Below, piece after piece: positions 7,337 to 8,253 of a DNA stretch of 8,253 bases. Each line of letters opens with the position of its first letter. The first letter of the stretch is position 1. The DNA comes from Aquimarina sp. Its GTDB lineage: Bacteria; Bacteroidota; Bacteroidia; Flavobacteriales; Flavobacteriaceae. The stretch covers positions 6,324 to 14,576 of the forward strand of contig NZVW01000162.1 of assembly GCA_002697475.1 (NCBI GenBank). Reading direction: 5' to 3'. The notes under the pieces were generated by a model. It ran no database searches. It saw only the letters and a program-made list of their open reading frames with translations, and had not been told where the DNA came from. The translations under genes were made by a program, and so were the position numbers.

Positions 7337-7368
7337 CAAAAGTAGCAATTTAGCAAGCAATTAGACAA
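7337..7368 (-). promoter_or_regulatory. Bacteroidota-type promoter of the purH-mre operon
   Basis: On the minus strand TACTTTTG (7344-7337) is an exact match to the -7 consensus TAnnTTTG used by the Bacteroidota primary sigma factor. A TTG (7368-7366) sits 21 bases upstream, in the range expected for the -33 element. Transcription would start near 7332, leaving a leader of about 20 bases before the purH ATG. The spacer holds three copies of TTGCT (starting at 7360, 7356 and 7348), which could be an operator or chance. It is the best promoter match seen in the intergenic regions of the window. Confidence 0.6.
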
Positions 7369-7394
7369 TGAATTAGAGTGAATTGTTTTATATA

Positions 7395-7407
7395 TTTTGT
7401 AACAAAA
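7395..7407. promoter_or_regulatory. Short perfect palindrome in the divergent region (operator-like)
   Basis: TTTTG-TAA-CAAAA is a perfect 5 bp inverted repeat around three bases. It lies in the 139 bp region between purH and the permease gene, about 45 bases before the permease ATG and about 80 bases upstream of the purH ATG. Its size and position suit a repressor or activator site, but A/T-rich DNA yields such repeats easily. Confidence 0.15.
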
Positions 7408-7424
7408 ATGTTAAGAGAACGTCC

Positions 7425-7432
7425 TATCTTTA
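7425..7432 (+). promoter_or_regulatory. Weak -7 element candidate for the permease gene
   Basis: TATCTTTA matches TAnnTTTG at all fixed bases except the last, and lies 20 bases before the permease ATG. The nearest upstream TTG (7397-7399) is 25 bases away, which is too far for a good -33 element. It is therefore only a tentative promoter. Confidence 0.2.
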
Positions 7433-7452
7433 AATGATTCAAAAATATCAGT

Positions 7453-8253
7453 ATGCTTATCTATCTAAGGGTCCTTAAAGAAAGTTTTGCATTTGCAGTA
7501 AACGCACTAAGAAATAACAAGTTAAGAACCTTTTTGTCACTCCTTGGTGTAACCATAGGAATTTTTTCGATCATCGGGGTTTTAGCTGCGGTAGATTCTT
7601 TAGAAAAGGAAATTAAAGGAAGTTTAAGCTCACTTGATAATAGTACTATATATCTTACTAGACAATCTTTTGGTCCTACGCAGGTTCCGAGATGGAAAAG
7701 GGAACAATTTCCGGATGTTACCTATGATGAATTTCAAAATATTAAAAGAACTATTAATGATGCTGAAGCTATCAGCTTTGTGTTATTTGTAAATCCTGAA
7801 GTATTGAAGAGCGGGGATAATAGCATCAGTAATGTGAATGTCAACCCGGTTACTGATGATTACTATGATGTTGAAGAGCTTCAGGTAGTAAATGGTAGGT
7901 TTTTTAACGAACAGGAATCGGTTGCTGGGACACCTGTCATTGTGATAGGAGATGAAATAGCCAGAAGTCTATTTGGACCAAGAAATCCAATAGGTCAGCG
8001 TCTTCGTCTTTATGGTCAAAAATTTACTGTTATAGGTGTACTGAAGAAGGAGGGTTCTGGTCTTTTTGGCGGATCAAAGGATACAGCAGTGTATATACCT
8101 GTTAATATGGCCCGAAAGGTTTTTGGAGACAATAATAAATTTGCTTTACCCAGTATCATACTTAAGCCGGAATCAGATGTGGATAATGCACAATTTATTG
8201 CCAGTCTTAAACAAAAATTTAGAACTATGCGAGGGCTTAAGCCAGATGAGATA
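7453..8253 (+). CDS. ABC transporter permease, MacB/FtsX type, N-terminal part (3' end outside window)
   Basis: The frame is open from the ATG at 7453 to the window edge (267 codons, no stop), and an in-frame TGA at 7435-7437 rules out a longer start. The N-terminus has an amphipathic stretch ending in NALRNNKLRTFLSLLGVTIG (17-36), the usual opening of MacB-family permeases, and leads into one membrane helix (about 27-48). A periplasmic MacB_PCD-type domain follows, with the landmarks NGRFF (147-151), PVIVIGDEIA (161-170), a Pro-Ile-Gly-Gln-Arg-Leu segment (179-184), FTVIGVL (191-197) and VYIPVNMA (213-220). Family members have three more helices near the C-terminus, outside the window. No ATPase domain precedes it, so it would need a separate ATP-binding partner. 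Such systems export lipoproteins, peptides or drugs or act in envelope signalling, and the substrate cannot be told here. It is transcribed away from purH. Confidence 0.88.
   Translation, partial: MLIYLRVLKESFAFAVNALRNNKLRTFLSLLGVTIGIFSIIGVLAAVDSLEKEIKGSLSSLDNSTIYLTRQSFGPTQVPRWKREQFPDVTYDEFQNIKRTINDAEAISFVLFVNPEVLKSGDNSISNVNVNPVTDDYYDVEELQVVNGRFFNEQESVAGTPVIVIGDEIARSLFGPRNPIGQRLRLYGQKFTVIGVLKKEGSGLFGGSKDTAVYIPVNMARKVFGDNNKFALPSIILKPESDVDNAQFIASLKQKFRTMRGLKPDEI

Noticed and set aside
7453..8253. The plus-strand gene at the right edge as a broken gene or a fused MacB
   Set aside because: The frame is clean to the last base and starts with the permease N-terminus. It lacks a stop only because the window ends, and no ATPase motif precedes it.

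Overview
The window is low-GC (roughly 36% by eye) and reads as core chromosome of a member of the Bacteroidota, most likely a flavobacterium (Flavobacteriaceae). Four things point there: the gene order purH-mreB-mreC-mreD-mrdA-rodA; start codons preceded by A/T-rich leaders without convincing Shine-Dalgarno sequences; a purH promoter whose -7 element matches the Bacteroidota TAnnTTTG consensus exactly; and the character of the proteins (a RodA of 418 residues, a PBP2 with a Cys/His-rich segment between its active-site motifs). The genus cannot be fixed from the sequence alone.

Layout, left to right. Bases 1-150 (+) hold the last 49 codons of a gene that looks like a DNA/RNA non-specific endonuclease. 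Its stop lies 2 bp from the stop of rodA on the other strand. Bases 153-7313 (-) are one dense gene train, read right to left: purH, mreB, mreC, mreD, mrdA (PBP2), rodA. Bases 7314-7452 are a divergent intergenic region with the purH promoter. From 7453 to the right edge (+) runs the first 267 codons of a MacB/FtsX-type ABC transporter permease, cut by the window end.

How the genes work together. MreB, MreC, MreD, PBP2 and RodA are the core of the elongasome (Rod complex). RodA polymerises lipid II into glycan strands, PBP2 cross-links them, MreC and MreD link and regulate the enzymes in the membrane and periplasm, and MreB filaments steer the complex. The last four genes overlap or abut (mreC/mreD 11 bp, mreD/mrdA 4 bp, mrdA/rodA 0 bp), which suggests translational coupling. 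purH, which makes IMP, is the first gene and appears to supply the main promoter. The only real gaps are 42 bp between purH and mreB, with a weak hairpin plus T-tract, and 108 bp between mreB and mreC, with a small inverted repeat and a direct repeat. These are the places where dosage of MreB relative to its partners could be set.

No mobile element, RNA gene or CRISPR array is visible, and no gene-free stretch exceeds 300 bases. This is mostly an ordinary housekeeping region. The points most worth a second look are a possible Cys2His2 metal site in PBP2, an apparent two-helix insertion in RodA, and the two regulatory gaps.
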